A program made the translations under genes and the position numbers. Source: Chitinophaga pendula (GTDB lineage: Bacteria > Bacteroidota > Bacteroidia > Chitinophagales > Chitinophagaceae). From it: DNA of 64,000 nt. Position 1 is the stretch's first letter; each line of letters opens with the position of its first letter. This document shows, in pieces, positions 8,925-17,699 of this stretch. The DNA lies in NCBI RefSeq assembly GCF_020386615.1, contig NZ_CP077769.1, forward strand, positions 620,001 through 684,000, read 5' to 3'. Below the pieces are notes generated by a model. That model was not told where the DNA came from, ran no database searches, and saw nothing but the letters and a program-made list of their open reading frames with translations.

Positions 8925-9329
8925 TTAATCCTGCTCGTTGGGTAGGACGATCTCCATCGGTCTTTTCTGTTCATCGATCGCCACGAATATGAAAGAGCCG
9001 GTAATGGCCTTTTCCCGCTTACTGGAATACATTTGTTCCACGAAAACTTCCACCTCCACTTTCAGGCTGGTCTTACCTACATGCGAGACGGTGCCTACCA
9101 GCTCCACGATAGTTCCGTGTGGGATAGGCTTTTTAAAATCAATACGATCGGTAGATACTGTTACCATCCGCATGCGACTGAACCTTGTAGCTGTAATAAA
9201 GGCTACTTCATCCATCATATGCATGGCTGTACCGCCGAATAAAGTGTCATAATGGTTCACCGTATTTGGAAATACAGCTTTAAAGATCCGTGTTACGGAA
9301 TGCTCAATTTGTTTCTCGTACATATTCAT
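8925..9329 (-). CDS. Acyl-CoA thioesterase, hotdog fold (YciA/Acot type)
   Basis: 134 residues. Hotdog-fold thioesterase features: VNHYDTLFGGTAMHMMDEVAFITATRFSRMRMVTVST, where the GG and Asp/Glu on the central helix are the usual active-site region, then FKKPIPHGTIVELVGTVSHVGKTSL. The family hydrolyses acyl-CoA to free acid and CoA in the cytoplasm; substrate range cannot be told. The start may be the Met at codon 1 or codon 3. It converges with the SlyD-type gene. Confidence 0.88.
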   Translation of the reverse strand: MNMYEKQIEHSVTRIFKAVFPNTVNHYDTLFGGTAMHMMDEVAFITATRFSRMRMVTVSTDRIDFKKPIPHGTIVELVGTVSHVGKTSLKVEVEVFVEQMYSSKREKAITGSFIFVAIDEQKRPMEIVLPNEQD

Positions 9330-9414
9330 CTGTTAAAGACTGCCCGGGGCAGTCTGGTGTGTTGAAAGCAGGGTGGCTATCTGGCCGCAGTACAATGGAG
9401 AGAGGAGTGATCTT

Positions 9415-9666
9415 TTATCTTTTCCCGAACAATTTCATGACCCTGGATACTTTGTAACGAAATCCTTGCTGACGATAATTGTTTTTGATCTCTTGCAGAC
9501 AATTTGCACAGAGACAGCCGTTGAATTGTTCACTGATATGCTGCCGTTCTGCTATTGTCAGGGTGACTTCCTGGCATTGGCAACGCAGGATAGAGCCTAC
9601 GCGGCATTCAAAAGTAGCCGCACAGCGAGGACAACTTACGGTTTCATGATCAGCCATAATGTGCAA
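9415..9666 (-). CDS. Small cysteine-rich CWC-family protein
   Basis: 83 residues (80 if the Met at 9657 is used). It contains CPRCAATFECRVGSILRCQC near the start and CLCANCLQEIKNNY further on, eight cysteines in the arrangement of the Cys_rich_CWC family, which probably binds zinc. The basic C-terminal tail (RYKVSRVMKLFGKR) may touch nucleic acid or membrane. Function is unknown. It lies behind the thioesterase on the same strand, 85 bp away. Confidence 0.75.
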   Translation of the reverse strand: MHIMADHETVSCPRCAATFECRVGSILRCQCQEVTLTIAERQHISEQFNGCLCANCLQEIKNNYRQQGFRYKVSRVMKLFGKR

Positions 9667-9714
9667 ATTTAAGTATTAATCGGCAGTATGTTTTTCAGCA
9701 GGTCAAACGGTCAG

Positions 9715-9765
9715 CAAAAGCTTCCTCTTATTACGACGATATATAGCCGCAAAAAAGAGGAAGCT
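9715..9765 (-). terminator. Terminator of metE
   Basis: Arms agcttcctctt and aagaggaagct (11 bp, perfect) with a 25-base loop and a short T run on the minus strand, just behind metE. Confidence 0.65.
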
Positions 9766-9775
9766 GTTATGGGGC

Positions 9776-12079
9776 CTAGTTCACTAATACCGCGCTTCTG
9801 CTTTGAACAGCGGCAGCCACCATGTTACGGAGGGATTGCTCTGTTTCCGGCCAGTTACGGGTCTTCAATCCACAGTCGGGATTTACCCAGATGTTACGGG
9901 CCGGCAGCAGTGTGCTGGCTTTCTGTAGTAAGCTGGACATTTCTTCTACTGTTGGTACACGGGGAGAGTGGATATCATATACGCCAGGGCCGATCTCGTT
10001 AGGATACTTGAAGCGGGCGAATGCTTCCAGCAGTTCCATCTGAGAGCGGGAGGTCTCGATCGTGATAACATCCGCATCCATTGCAGCGATGCTGTCAATG
10101 ATGTCATTGAACTCAGCATAACACATGTGAGTATGGATCTGTGTATCATCCAGTACGCTACAAACAGCAATACGGAATGCCTGTACTGCCCATTGCAGAT
10201 AGGCATCCCAATTGGCTCTTCTTAATGGTAAGCCTTCTCTTACAGCAGGTTCATCTACCTGTATCACTCTAATACCGGCTTTTTCGAGATCAGAAACTTC
10301 ATCGCGGATAGCCAGTGCTATCTGGAAAGTTGTATCTGCACGGGGTTGGTCATTGCGTACGAAAGACCATTGCAGGATGGTGACAGGCCCTGTCAGCATT
10401 CCCTTCATGGGCTTTTTGGTGAGCGATTGGGCATAGCTGCTCCAGGCTACTGTCATCGGATGTGTACGTTGCACATCGCCGTAAATAATGGGTGGTTTTA
10501 CACAACGGCTGCCGTAGCTCTGTACCCATCCGTTTTGGGTGAATACAAAACCTTCCAGCTGCTCGCCGAAATATTCCACCATATCATTACGCTCAAATTC
10601 GCCATGCACCAGTACATCCAGGTGCAGGCTTTCCTGCCATTTCACGGTCTCGGCGATCGCTGCTTTGATCCGCTGATGATATTCTTCGGAAGAGATAGTG
10701 CCTTTTTTCAGCTGTGCACGTAGCTGACGGATCTCTGCCGTCTGCGGGAAAGAACCGATGGTTGTGGTGGGGAACAGCGGCAATTGAAAGGCTACTTCCT
10801 GCGATTCCTGCCTTACATGGAATGGGCTCTTACGGGTAGCATGCGATTCGTCCAGTGCTGCTACCCGCGCTTTTACTGCAGGTTTGTGGATCAGCGGAGA
10901 ATGCTGCTTTGCTTGCATCGCTGCCATATTAGCCGCCAGCGAGGTGTTGTTGCCGGTAGCAATCTGTGCCAGGTCAGCGATCTCATGCAGCTTCTGTTTT
11001 GCAAATGCCATCCAGTGTTTGATCTCCCTTGTCAATACCTGTTCGTCTTGTTCCAAATCCAGATCGTAGGGAGTATGGAGTAAGGAGCAAGCGCTGCTGA
11101 TCCATACACGATCCTGGCCGATTGCTTGCACAGCTTCGTTGATCAATGCGAGTGATAGCTGATAATCATTTTTCCATATGTTACGGCCATCTACCACACC
11201 CAGCGACAGTTGCATACCAGCCGGCAGCTGTTGTAATACTGTGGTCAGCTGTTGAGGTGCGCGTACCAGGTCAATATGCAGGGCCTGTACCGGTAGTTGC
11301 AGCGCCGTTGCCAGGTTGTCGCCCAAGGCATCAAAATAGGTGGCGATCAACAGTTGCAGACCAGGTATAGCCTGGTGGATACGGTTGTAAGTATTGATAT
11401 ACAGCTGATGTATAGCCGGGTTGAGATCCATCGCGAGGTAAGGCTCATCGATCTGTATCCAGGTAGCGCCAGCTTCCTGTAGTGCGGTCAGCAGCTGCAG
11501 GTATACTGGTAGTAACTGCTCCAGCAAACTATGTAGGTGCAGGGAGTGATCCTTGATCTTACCAAGCAACAGGAATGTCAGGGGGCCAATGATTACCGGT
11601 TTAGTGTGGATACCGAGGCTTTTCGCTTCGCGGAACTCCTCTACACATTTATGGCTTAACAGCCGGTATTGCTGGGTAGTATCGAATTCGGGGACCAGAT
11701 AGTGATAGTTGGTATCAAACCATTTTGTCATCTCCATGGCGGTAATGTCGAGCCCGTTTTTCTGATAGCCCCTGGCCATCGCGAAATACAGCTCCAGGCT
11801 TTGGGGACTGGCCAGCCGCTCCAGTAATGGCTTGAACCTGGCAGGGATTGTACCCGTCATCAGACACATATCGAGCACCTGATCGTAGTAAGAAAAATCG
11901 TTGGAAGGGATGAGGTCAATACCGGCCTGCTGCATCGCCTCCCAATTCTGGCGGCGGAGCTGACGGGCAGTAAGTTGTAGTTTTTCGAGGGAAGCTGTGC
12001 CCGCCCAATAAGCCTCGTTGGCTTTTTTTAGTTCCCTGCCGCTACCGATACGCGGGTAGCCTGGTACGTTTGTTAACAT
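9776..12079 (-). CDS. metE: Cobalamin-independent methionine synthase
   Basis: 767 residues, full length for MetE. It transfers a methyl group from 5-methyl-tetrahydropteroyl-triglutamate to homocysteine without B12. The N-terminal barrel starts with NVPGYPRIGSGRELKKANE, and the C-terminal barrel with PTTTIGSFPQTAEIR. Zinc ligands are visible as His and Cys in IHTHMCYAEFND, a Glu further on (ITIETSRS) and Cys in NPDCGLKTR. A cobalamin riboswitch lies about 170 bp upstream, so the gene should be shut off when B12 is present; a B12-dependent MetH is then expected elsewhere in the genome. It is monocistronic. Confidence 0.98.
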   Translation of the reverse strand: MLTNVPGYPRIGSGRELKKANEAYWAGTASLEKLQLTARQLRRQNWEAMQQAGIDLIPSNDFSYYDQVLDMCLMTGTIPARFKPLLERLASPQSLELYFAMARGYQKNGLDITAMEMTKWFDTNYHYLVPEFDTTQQYRLLSHKCVEEFREAKSLGIHTKPVIIGPLTFLLLGKIKDHSLHLHSLLEQLLPVYLQLLTALQEAGATWIQIDEPYLAMDLNPAIHQLYINTYNRIHQAIPGLQLLIATYFDALGDNLATALQLPVQALHIDLVRAPQQLTTVLQQLPAGMQLSLGVVDGRNIWKNDYQLSLALINEAVQAIGQDRVWISSACSLLHTPYDLDLEQDEQVLTREIKHWMAFAKQKLHEIADLAQIATGNNTSLAANMAAMQAKQHSPLIHKPAVKARVAALDESHATRKSPFHVRQESQEVAFQLPLFPTTTIGSFPQTAEIRQLRAQLKKGTISSEEYHQRIKAAIAETVKWQESLHLDVLVHGEFERNDMVEYFGEQLEGFVFTQNGWVQSYGSRCVKPPIIYGDVQRTHPMTVAWSSYAQSLTKKPMKGMLTGPVTILQWSFVRNDQPRADTTFQIALAIRDEVSDLEKAGIRVIQVDEPAVREGLPLRRANWDAYLQWAVQAFRIAVCSVLDDTQIHTHMCYAEFNDIIDSIAAMDADVITIETSRSQMELLEAFARFKYPNEIGPGVYDIHSPRVPTVEEMSSLLQKASTLLPARNIWVNPDCGLKTRNWPETEQSLRNMVAAAVQSRSAVLVN

Positions 12080-12249
12080 ACGGGTACGGTTGTTTTAAGT
12101 GAAAAATACCGGTATTACTACGCGTACACTTGCCGAAGGGAGCTGGCAGGATAAAGGAATGGAACAGTAACAGGCACACGATGCCTGTGGGGGGAAGTAC
12201 TGCCAATTGCCTGAATAATGCTTTTTTTCCGCGAAGCATACATCAATTT

Positions 12250-12425
12250 GTTTACGGCAAGTCTCCTGGCTTGTAACGGCTATGACCACCCTTCTCATCC
12301 CTAACAGGGATAATGGGTATCGTTGGTCATAACCTTTTTCAAAGGTTACTTACAGTTGCGCGTCAGCCCGTGATTTTCACACGGTTCCTTTTTAATCCCG
12401 GTCACAGACCGGAAACCGCAAACAG
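12250..12425 (-). promoter_or_regulatory. Cobalamin riboswitch controlling metE
   Basis: Read on the minus strand, the leader holds the conserved parts of the cobalamin aptamer in order: a P3-like stem around ccggtctgtgaccgg, then gtgaaaatcacgggctgacg, cgcaactgtaagt, and at the 3' side caagccaggagac (12261-12273), the B12-box partner. The order and sequence leave little doubt. Genes with this element are repressed by adenosylcobalamin, which fits metE. Confidence 0.93.
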
Positions 12426-12449
12426 CATTGAGTGTGTAAAGAACCATTA

Positions 12450-12457
12450 CAAATATA
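12450..12457 (-). promoter_or_regulatory. -7 box of the metE promoter
   Basis: TATATTTG on the minus strand matches the Bacteroidota TAnnTTTG box and lies about 25 bp before the riboswitch. Confidence 0.55.
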
Positions 12458-12558
12458 GGATTTAAGCGCGTAATATCCGGTACCACGTCCTATCTGTCTG
12501 TTTTTGTTATCTCTTTCTTTAGCGCCTGGCAGATAGATAGCACAGCAAAAAAAATCCT

Positions 12559-12566
12559 TAGGTTTG
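12559..12566 (+). promoter_or_regulatory. -7 box directly at the pepT start
   Basis: TAGGTTTG fits TAnnTTTG and ends only 4 bases before the pepT ATG. If used, transcription would begin at or next to the start codon, giving a leaderless or nearly leaderless mRNA. Confidence 0.5.
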
Positions 12567-12570
12567 TAAA

Positions 12571-13818
12571 ATGTTTACAGATTACCAATATACCGTAGTG
12601 GACCGGTTTATCCGCTATGTACAGATAGATACCGAATCGGATCCGCTGAGCCATACCTATCCCAGCACAGAAAAACAAAAGGAGCTGTCCCGCCTGCTAG
12701 TACAGGAACTACGGGAAATGGGGATCGAAGATGCGGTATTGGATGAATACGGATATGTCTATGCTACCATCCCCGCGAATACCGACAAAACCGTACCTGT
12801 GATCTGTTTCTGTTCGCATGTCGATACCTCCAGCGATTGCAGCGGAAAGGATGTAAAACCGATCATCCATCATCAGTACGATGGTACGGATATTATCCTG
12901 CCGGATGACGACACACAGGTGATCCGTGCAGCCGAACATCCTTACCTGGCTTCCCGCAAAGGAGATGATATCATCACTGCGAGTGGTACTACGCTGCTGG
13001 GTGCCGATGACAAGGCAGGCGTGGCAGAGATCATGGATGCTGCCCACTTCCTGCTGCAGCACCCCGAGATCAAACATGGCGCGATCCGCATCCTCTTTAC
13101 CCCCGATGAAGAGATCGGAAGAGGCGTGGACAAAGTGGATATGCAGCGATTGGGTGCTTCTTTCGGCTATACGATGGATGGAGGTGAGCGGGGATCAGTG
13201 GAAGATGAGAACTTTTCCGCTGATGCCGTAAAGATCACTATAAAAGGGGTAAGTGCACATCCGGGATCCGCCAAAGGTAAGCTGGTAAGTGCCATCAAAA
13301 TAGCGTCGGAGATCGTAGATGCGTTGCCGAAAGAGATACTGTCTCCCGAGACGACAGAAAACCGCCAGGGATTCATTCATCCCGTACGTATACAGGGAAT
13401 AGTTGAAAAAGCCGAGATCGACTTTATCATCCGTGATTTCACCACACCGGAACTGGAGGGACATGAGTTTTACCTTCGTCGCCTTATGGAACATGTTATG
13501 AGCAAGTATCCTACCGCTATCGCTACTTTCCAGGTAACAGAACAATACCGTAATATGAAAGAGGTACTGGATAAGCATCCGCAAGTGACCGTCTATGCTG
13601 CTGAGGCTATGAAAAGAGCTGGTGTGGCACCGCTCAAGATGATCATCCGCGGTGGTACAGATGGCGCCCGGCTTTCTTTCCTGGGCTTGCCCTGTCCGAA
13701 TATATTCACAGGGGAAATGGCCTTGCACAGCAAGCATGAGTATGTAAGCATACAGGACATGCAAAAAGCCGTGCAGACCATCGTCTATCTGGCACAAATA
13801 TGGGAAGAGCATAGCTAA
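12571..13818 (+). CDS. pepT: Peptidase T (tripeptidase)
   Basis: 415 residues, M20 zinc peptidase that removes the N-terminal residue from tripeptides. Metal and catalytic motifs: CSHVDTSSD (His, Asp), LGADDKAGVAEI (bridging Asp), TPDEEIGRG (Glu pair) and the late His in MALHSKHEYV. GVSAHPGSAKGK belongs to the dimerisation (lid) domain. The ATG at 12571 gives the usual PepT start. The gene stands alone in the cytoplasmic peptide-degradation pathway. Confidence 0.97.
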   Translation: MFTDYQYTVVDRFIRYVQIDTESDPLSHTYPSTEKQKELSRLLVQELREMGIEDAVLDEYGYVYATIPANTDKTVPVICFCSHVDTSSDCSGKDVKPIIHHQYDGTDIILPDDDTQVIRAAEHPYLASRKGDDIITASGTTLLGADDKAGVAEIMDAAHFLLQHPEIKHGAIRILFTPDEEIGRGVDKVDMQRLGASFGYTMDGGERGSVEDENFSADAVKITIKGVSAHPGSAKGKLVSAIKIASEIVDALPKEILSPETTENRQGFIHPVRIQGIVEKAEIDFIIRDFTTPELEGHEFYLRRLMEHVMSKYPTAIATFQVTEQYRNMKEVLDKHPQVTVYAAEAMKRAGVAPLKMIIRGGTDGARLSFLGLPCPNIFTGEMALHSKHEYVSIQDMQKAVQTIVYLAQIWEEHS

Positions 13819-13897
13819 GTACTAGAATTGCTGGTTATTGCGTTTAAACTTTAACTATTTTATTAGTACCTTACCCTATTATTGCTTCTGAAATTAA

Positions 13898-13905
13898 TAC
13901 TTTTG
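13898..13905 (+). promoter_or_regulatory. -7 box before the ExbB-like gene
   Basis: TACTTTTG fits TAnnTTTG, 20 bp upstream of the ATG at 13925. Confidence 0.45.
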
Positions 13906-13924
13906 CAGGGTTAAAATTTTATTC

Positions 13925-14641
13925 ATGCTCTTAGGACTTGTTACTTTACTGCAGGATACTCTGCTGGCGCCAAAAGCAGACACTGTAGCACATGCAGCCA
14001 CTGCTGCTACCGGCGCTGCCCAGGAAATGAAACTGCTGGATATGCTTTCGAAAGGTGGTGTGCTGATGATACCATTAGCTGTACTCTCCCTGGCAGCAGT
14101 ATACGTTTTTGTAGAGCGTTACCTCGCTATCGCCAAAGCAGGTAAACTGGAAGACAACTTCATGCCGATGATCCGGGATCATATCACCACCGGCAATATA
14201 CAAGGTGCCCGCTCCCTCGCTAAAAATACCTCCGGTGCCATCGCCCGCATGATCGATAAAGGTATACAACGTATCGGCAAGCCCATTGACAACATTGAAA
14301 AGTCTATGGAAAATGTGGGTAAACTGGAAATATACAAGATGGAAAAGAACCTGGTCATTCTCTCTATCATCGCAGGTATCGCTCCCATGTTCGGGTTCCT
14401 AGGTACTATCGCCGGTATGATCCAGACGTTCTTCAATATCTCCATCACCTCCGATATTACTCTGGGTACGATCGCCGGTGGTATCTATGTGAAGATGATC
14501 ACCTCCGCTACCGGTCTTATCATCGGTATCATTGCCTTCATCGGTTATAGCTTCCTGAATGCACAGATAGATAAAGTGATCAATAAAATGGAGTCCTCCT
14601 CTGCAGAGTTTATCGATGTGCTGCAGGAGCCAACCCGCTAA
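13925..14641 (+). CDS. ExbB/TolQ/MotA-family proton channel protein
   Basis: 238 residues. Three membrane segments: about 42-62 (GGVLMIPLAVLSLAAVYVF), about 140-160 (ILSIIAGIAPMFGFLGTIAGM) and about 185-210. The conserved channel segment with GxxPMFGFLGTIAGMIQTF is present. With the ExbD-like protein 45 bp downstream it forms a proton-driven motor in the inner membrane that energises a TonB or Tol system. An Ala/Thr-rich N-terminal extension before the first helix is typical for Bacteroidota members. The TonB component itself is not in the window. Confidence 0.92.
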   Translation: MLLGLVTLLQDTLLAPKADTVAHAATAATGAAQEMKLLDMLSKGGVLMIPLAVLSLAAVYVFVERYLAIAKAGKLEDNFMPMIRDHITTGNIQGARSLAKNTSGAIARMIDKGIQRIGKPIDNIEKSMENVGKLEIYKMEKNLVILSIIAGIAPMFGFLGTIAGMIQTFFNISITSDITLGTIAGGIYVKMITSATGLIIGIIAFIGYSFLNAQIDKVINKMESSSAEFIDVLQEPTR

Positions 14642-14686
14642 CGATCCTTCACCGCTTTCTAATTTTAACGCTTAACGACAGAACGT

Positions 14687-15097
14687 ATGAACTTACGCAG
14701 CAGGAGAGGCAAACGGCATGTGGAAATGCACAACTCAGCATTGAACGATATCTTGTTCATATTACTGCTGTTCTTCCTCATCGTATCTACGCTGGCTAAT
14801 CCTAACGTGATCAAACTCACACTGCCCAAGGCGAAAAGCAATACCAAGGCAAAACAGACCGTAGTAGTCAGCATCAATGATAAACGCGAGTTCTTCGTAG
14901 GGACCAACAGGGTACCCTTCGAGAGCCTTAAACAAATGCTGGTACCCGCTCTCGTAAGAGAACAGGTAGACCCTACTATCGTTATCAATGCCGAAAAATC
15001 CGTGCCTGTCGAAGATATCGTCAAGGTCATGGAAGTAGCCAGGGAGATAGGGGCTAAAGTAGTACTCGCCACCGCCAATCCCCTCCGCAAAGACTAA
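14687..15097 (+). CDS. ExbD/TolR-family biopolymer transport protein
   Basis: 136 residues with one N-terminal membrane helix (about 18-40: LNDILFILLLFFLIVSTL). The Asp in this segment is the conserved proton-carrying residue of ExbD/TolR. A periplasmic domain follows (INDKREFFVGTNRVPFE, DPTIVINAEKSVPVEDIVKVM). It pairs with the preceding ExbB-like channel and shares its terminator. Confidence 0.92.
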   Translation: MNLRSRRGKRHVEMHNSALNDILFILLLFFLIVSTLANPNVIKLTLPKAKSNTKAKQTVVVSINDKREFFVGTNRVPFESLKQMLVPALVREQVDPTIVINAEKSVPVEDIVKVMEVAREIGAKVVLATANPLRKD

Positions 15098-15118
15098 TCA
15101 CTGGTAATAGCTGATATA

Positions 15119-15148
15119 TAAAAGGAACCAACTGGTTCCTTTTTTTTA
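15119..15148 (+). terminator. Terminator of the exbB-exbD unit
   Basis: Perfect 9-base arms aaaggaacc / ggttccttt with a 4-base loop and a long T run. Confidence 0.9.
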
Positions 15149-15170
15149 TTTTAGCATTTATTCAATACAA

Positions 15171-15665
15171 ATGGACATCTTCACCACCCCCCGACTCAGG
15201 ATCAGACAGCTGACCCCCACCGATGGGGATTATTGGTTCCGGATCAACGGAGACCCCGAAGTCATGCAGTTCATCCGCCCGGTGCAAAAACGCGAAGATT
15301 CTGATCTCTTCCTGCTGGAAAATATATTGAACTATGAGATCTTTCCTGCCTATGGCCGCTGGATAGTAGAAGACAGGCTCAATGCAGCCTTTATCGGTAT
15401 GCTGATGATACGGCCCCTGCAAGGCCGACCGGAACTCGAATTGGGATATGCGCTCGAAAAGGGAAGCTGGGGTAAAGGATATGCGACCGAGTTAGTGAAA
15501 GGAGCATTGGAATACGCTGTTCATCAGTTAAAACACCCGGGTATCATCGCGCTCACCGATCCGGGCAACAAGGCCTCTCAACAGGTATTGTTGAAATGCG
15601 GCTTTGCTTACGATCAGGATATGTTTGTTGATGGTAAACTAGCCCGCTTATATAAACTGTCGTAG
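15171..15665 (+). CDS. GNAT-family N-acetyltransferase (RimJ/RimL-like)
   Basis: 164 residues. The order TPRLRIRQLTPTDGDYWF, then LELGYALEKGSWGKGYATELVKG (the acetyl-CoA-binding loop with Gly-x-Gly-Tyr-Ala), then TDPGNKASQQVLLKCGF is the RimJ/RimL-type acetyltransferase pattern. It acetylates an amine with acetyl-CoA; the substrate is unknown. It ends 15 bp before the converging prmC. Confidence 0.88.
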   Translation: MDIFTTPRLRIRQLTPTDGDYWFRINGDPEVMQFIRPVQKREDSDLFLLENILNYEIFPAYGRWIVEDRLNAAFIGMLMIRPLQGRPELELGYALEKGSWGKGYATELVKGALEYAVHQLKHPGIIALTDPGNKASQQVLLKCGFAYDQDMFVDGKLARLYKLS

Positions 15666-15680
15666 CAGGCTAGCATAGCA

Positions 15681-16538
15681 CTATCTGAAGGCCTTCACCA
15701 TCCGGTCCTTTCCGAAGATATCCTTCCGCAGCGTTGGCTCCCGGAAGCCTTGGGCAGTTAGCAGTGTAATCACTTCCTGACCATATGCTTCGTTGATCTC
15801 AAAATAAAGCGTGCCCCCGGCCTGTAGTTTGTGCTGCGCCAGTGCTCCGATATGCCGGTAAAATAACAAGGGGTCCTGATCGGGTACAAACAGTGCCAGC
15901 GCAGGCTCAAATCCCCATACCTGCTGTTGCATATCCGCCTGTTCTTCCTGCCGTATATAAGGTGGATTGCTGACGATCACATCAAACAAGGGTAGGTTTT
16001 CCACGGCCGTTTCCTCCAGTATATTGACCTTTTCAAAATGAACGGCCTGTTGGAGTTTAGAAGCATTCAGCGCCGCTATCTCCAGTGCGCCAACGCTTAC
16101 ATCAATGGCCCATACCGTAGCGGAAGGGCATTCCTTTTTGATGGCAATGGGAATACATCCGCTGCCGGTGCCGATGTCCAGCACATGGGCCGTCTCCCGG
16201 CCGGCGGTCTGCAGCTCTTCCACTATCCAGGATACCAGCTCTTCCGTTTCCGGGCGGGGGATCAATACATCCGGGCTAACAGTGAACTCCAGCCCGTAAA
16301 ACCAGCTGCTGCCGGTAACATACTGTACCGGCTCTTTACGGAGCAATGCCTGCAAGGCCGTCTCTAGCTGCTGTTGCTGCGGTGCTTCCAGCGGCCGGTC
16401 TTTATATACGACACGGTCCAGCCGGCTCATACCCGTTATATGTTCCATGACGATATGTGCGATATTGGCCGCTTCCCGGTTGTCGTACAAGGGGCTGATC
16501 GTGTGTATTATATAGGCAAAAGCGGCTTGAATGGTCAT
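15681..16538 (-). CDS. prmC: Release factor glutamine methyltransferase
   Basis: 285 residues from the ATG at 16538. PrmC methylates the GGQ glutamine of peptide-chain release factors. Signatures: PVQYVTGSSWFYGLEFTV with the following LIPRPETEELV, the SAM-binding VLDIGTGSGCIPIAI, and the catalytic NPPY motif in VSNPPYIRQEE. The frame stays open upstream, but those residues overlap the divergent ribD start and do not resemble PrmC. It is divergent from ribD with an 82-bp gap. Confidence 0.95.
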   Translation of the reverse strand: MTIQAAFAYIIHTISPLYDNREAANIAHIVMEHITGMSRLDRVVYKDRPLEAPQQQQLETALQALLRKEPVQYVTGSSWFYGLEFTVSPDVLIPRPETEELVSWIVEELQTAGRETAHVLDIGTGSGCIPIAIKKECPSATVWAIDVSVGALEIAALNASKLQQAVHFEKVNILEETAVENLPLFDVIVSNPPYIRQEEQADMQQQVWGFEPALALFVPDQDPLLFYRHIGALAQHKLQAGGTLYFEINEAYGQEVITLLTAQGFREPTLRKDIFGKDRMVKAFR

Positions 16539-16620
16539 GGTAATAGCTTGCAAGGAATTAATAGTCAAAGGAAAATAGCGGCTGAAACGATATTTTTGCA
16601 AAAATATAGTGTTTGCTACC

Positions 16621-17667
16621 ATGGACCATATCACTGACGAAATATTTATGCGCCGCTGCATCACCCTGGCAAAACTGGGGGCCGGACATGCCGCACCTAA
16701 CCCAATGGTAGGCGCTGTGCTGGTGCATGAAGGTCGTATCATAGGAGAGGGATATCATCGCCAATATGGGCAAGCCCATGCGGAAGTCAACTGTGTACAT
16801 AGCGTAACGCCGGAAGACCGGTTGCTGATCCCCTTGTCTACAATGTATGTGAGCCTGGAGCCTTGTGCTCATTTTGGTAAGACACCTCCCTGTGCAGACC
16901 TGATCGTCCATGAACGTATTCCACAGGTGGTCATCGGTTGTGTAGATACCTTTTCCAAAGTAGCAGGCAAAGGTATCGAGAAAATGACCGCCGCCGGCAT
17001 ACAGGTGCGCACCGGCATCCTCGAGCAGGAATGCCGCGAACTCAACCGCCGGTTCTTCACTTATCATGAAGCGCAACGACCTTATGTCATCCTCAAATGG
17101 GCACAGGATCCGAATGGTTTTATCGCAGGGCCGGACAAACAGCCGGTGAAGATATCCAATACCTGGAGCAATCGCCTCGTCCATCGCTGGAGAAGCGAAG
17201 AAGCCAGCATACTGGTGGGCACCGGCACCGCACTGGCAGATAATCCAATGCTTAACAACCGCCTGTGGACAGGTAAAGATCCGCTGCGGCTGGTAATAGA
17301 TCGCTCCCTTAAAGTACCGCCGACCCACCACGTGTGGGATGATAGTATACCGACCCTGTTCATCACCGAACAGGTGCCTCCTGACACCTATACACAGACT
17401 TCCGGTATCCGCCTGGATTTCGGACAACCTATACTACCGGCCTTATTGCAACAATTGTATGAAAGACAGGTATTGAGCGTCCTGGTAGAAGGAGGCGCAT
17501 ATGTATTACAACGTTTCCTGGAGGCCGGCCTGTGGGATGAAGCTCGTGTGATCACCGGGCAGCAATATGTCGGTCCCGGTACCGCGGCGCCCGTATTACC
17601 CGGATATATACCACAGCGGGAAGAATGGCTGGAAGGAGATAATATCAGATATTACAGACGTAAATAG
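16621..17667 (+). CDS. ribD: Bifunctional riboflavin deaminase/reductase
   Basis: 348 residues from the ATG at 16621; a GTG at 16609 would add four residues. The N-terminal zinc deaminase domain has HAEVNCVH and EPCAHFGKTPPCAD, and the C-terminal reductase starts near YVILKWAQDPNGFIAG. RibD deaminates the pyrimidine intermediate of riboflavin synthesis and then reduces the ribosyl side chain. Both domains are complete. It is followed in the same direction by the YigZ gene after about 32 bp. Confidence 0.96.
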   Translation: MDHITDEIFMRRCITLAKLGAGHAAPNPMVGAVLVHEGRIIGEGYHRQYGQAHAEVNCVHSVTPEDRLLIPLSTMYVSLEPCAHFGKTPPCADLIVHERIPQVVIGCVDTFSKVAGKGIEKMTAAGIQVRTGILEQECRELNRRFFTYHEAQRPYVILKWAQDPNGFIAGPDKQPVKISNTWSNRLVHRWRSEEASILVGTGTALADNPMLNNRLWTGKDPLRLVIDRSLKVPPTHHVWDDSIPTLFITEQVPPDTYTQTSGIRLDFGQPILPALLQQLYERQVLSVLVEGGAYVLQRFLEAGLWDEARVITGQQYVGPGTAAPVLPGYIPQREEWLEGDNIRYYRRK

Positions 17668-17699
17668 TCGCCGCTTAGTGCACGACTGCAAATACAGGA

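Noticed and set aside
12042..12298. Short minus-strand ORFs in the metE leader
   Set aside because: They run through the cobalamin riboswitch and have no protein-like conservation; the RNA element explains the sequence.
16539..16742. Longer start for prmC
   Set aside because: It would overlap the ribD start and contains no PrmC sequence.
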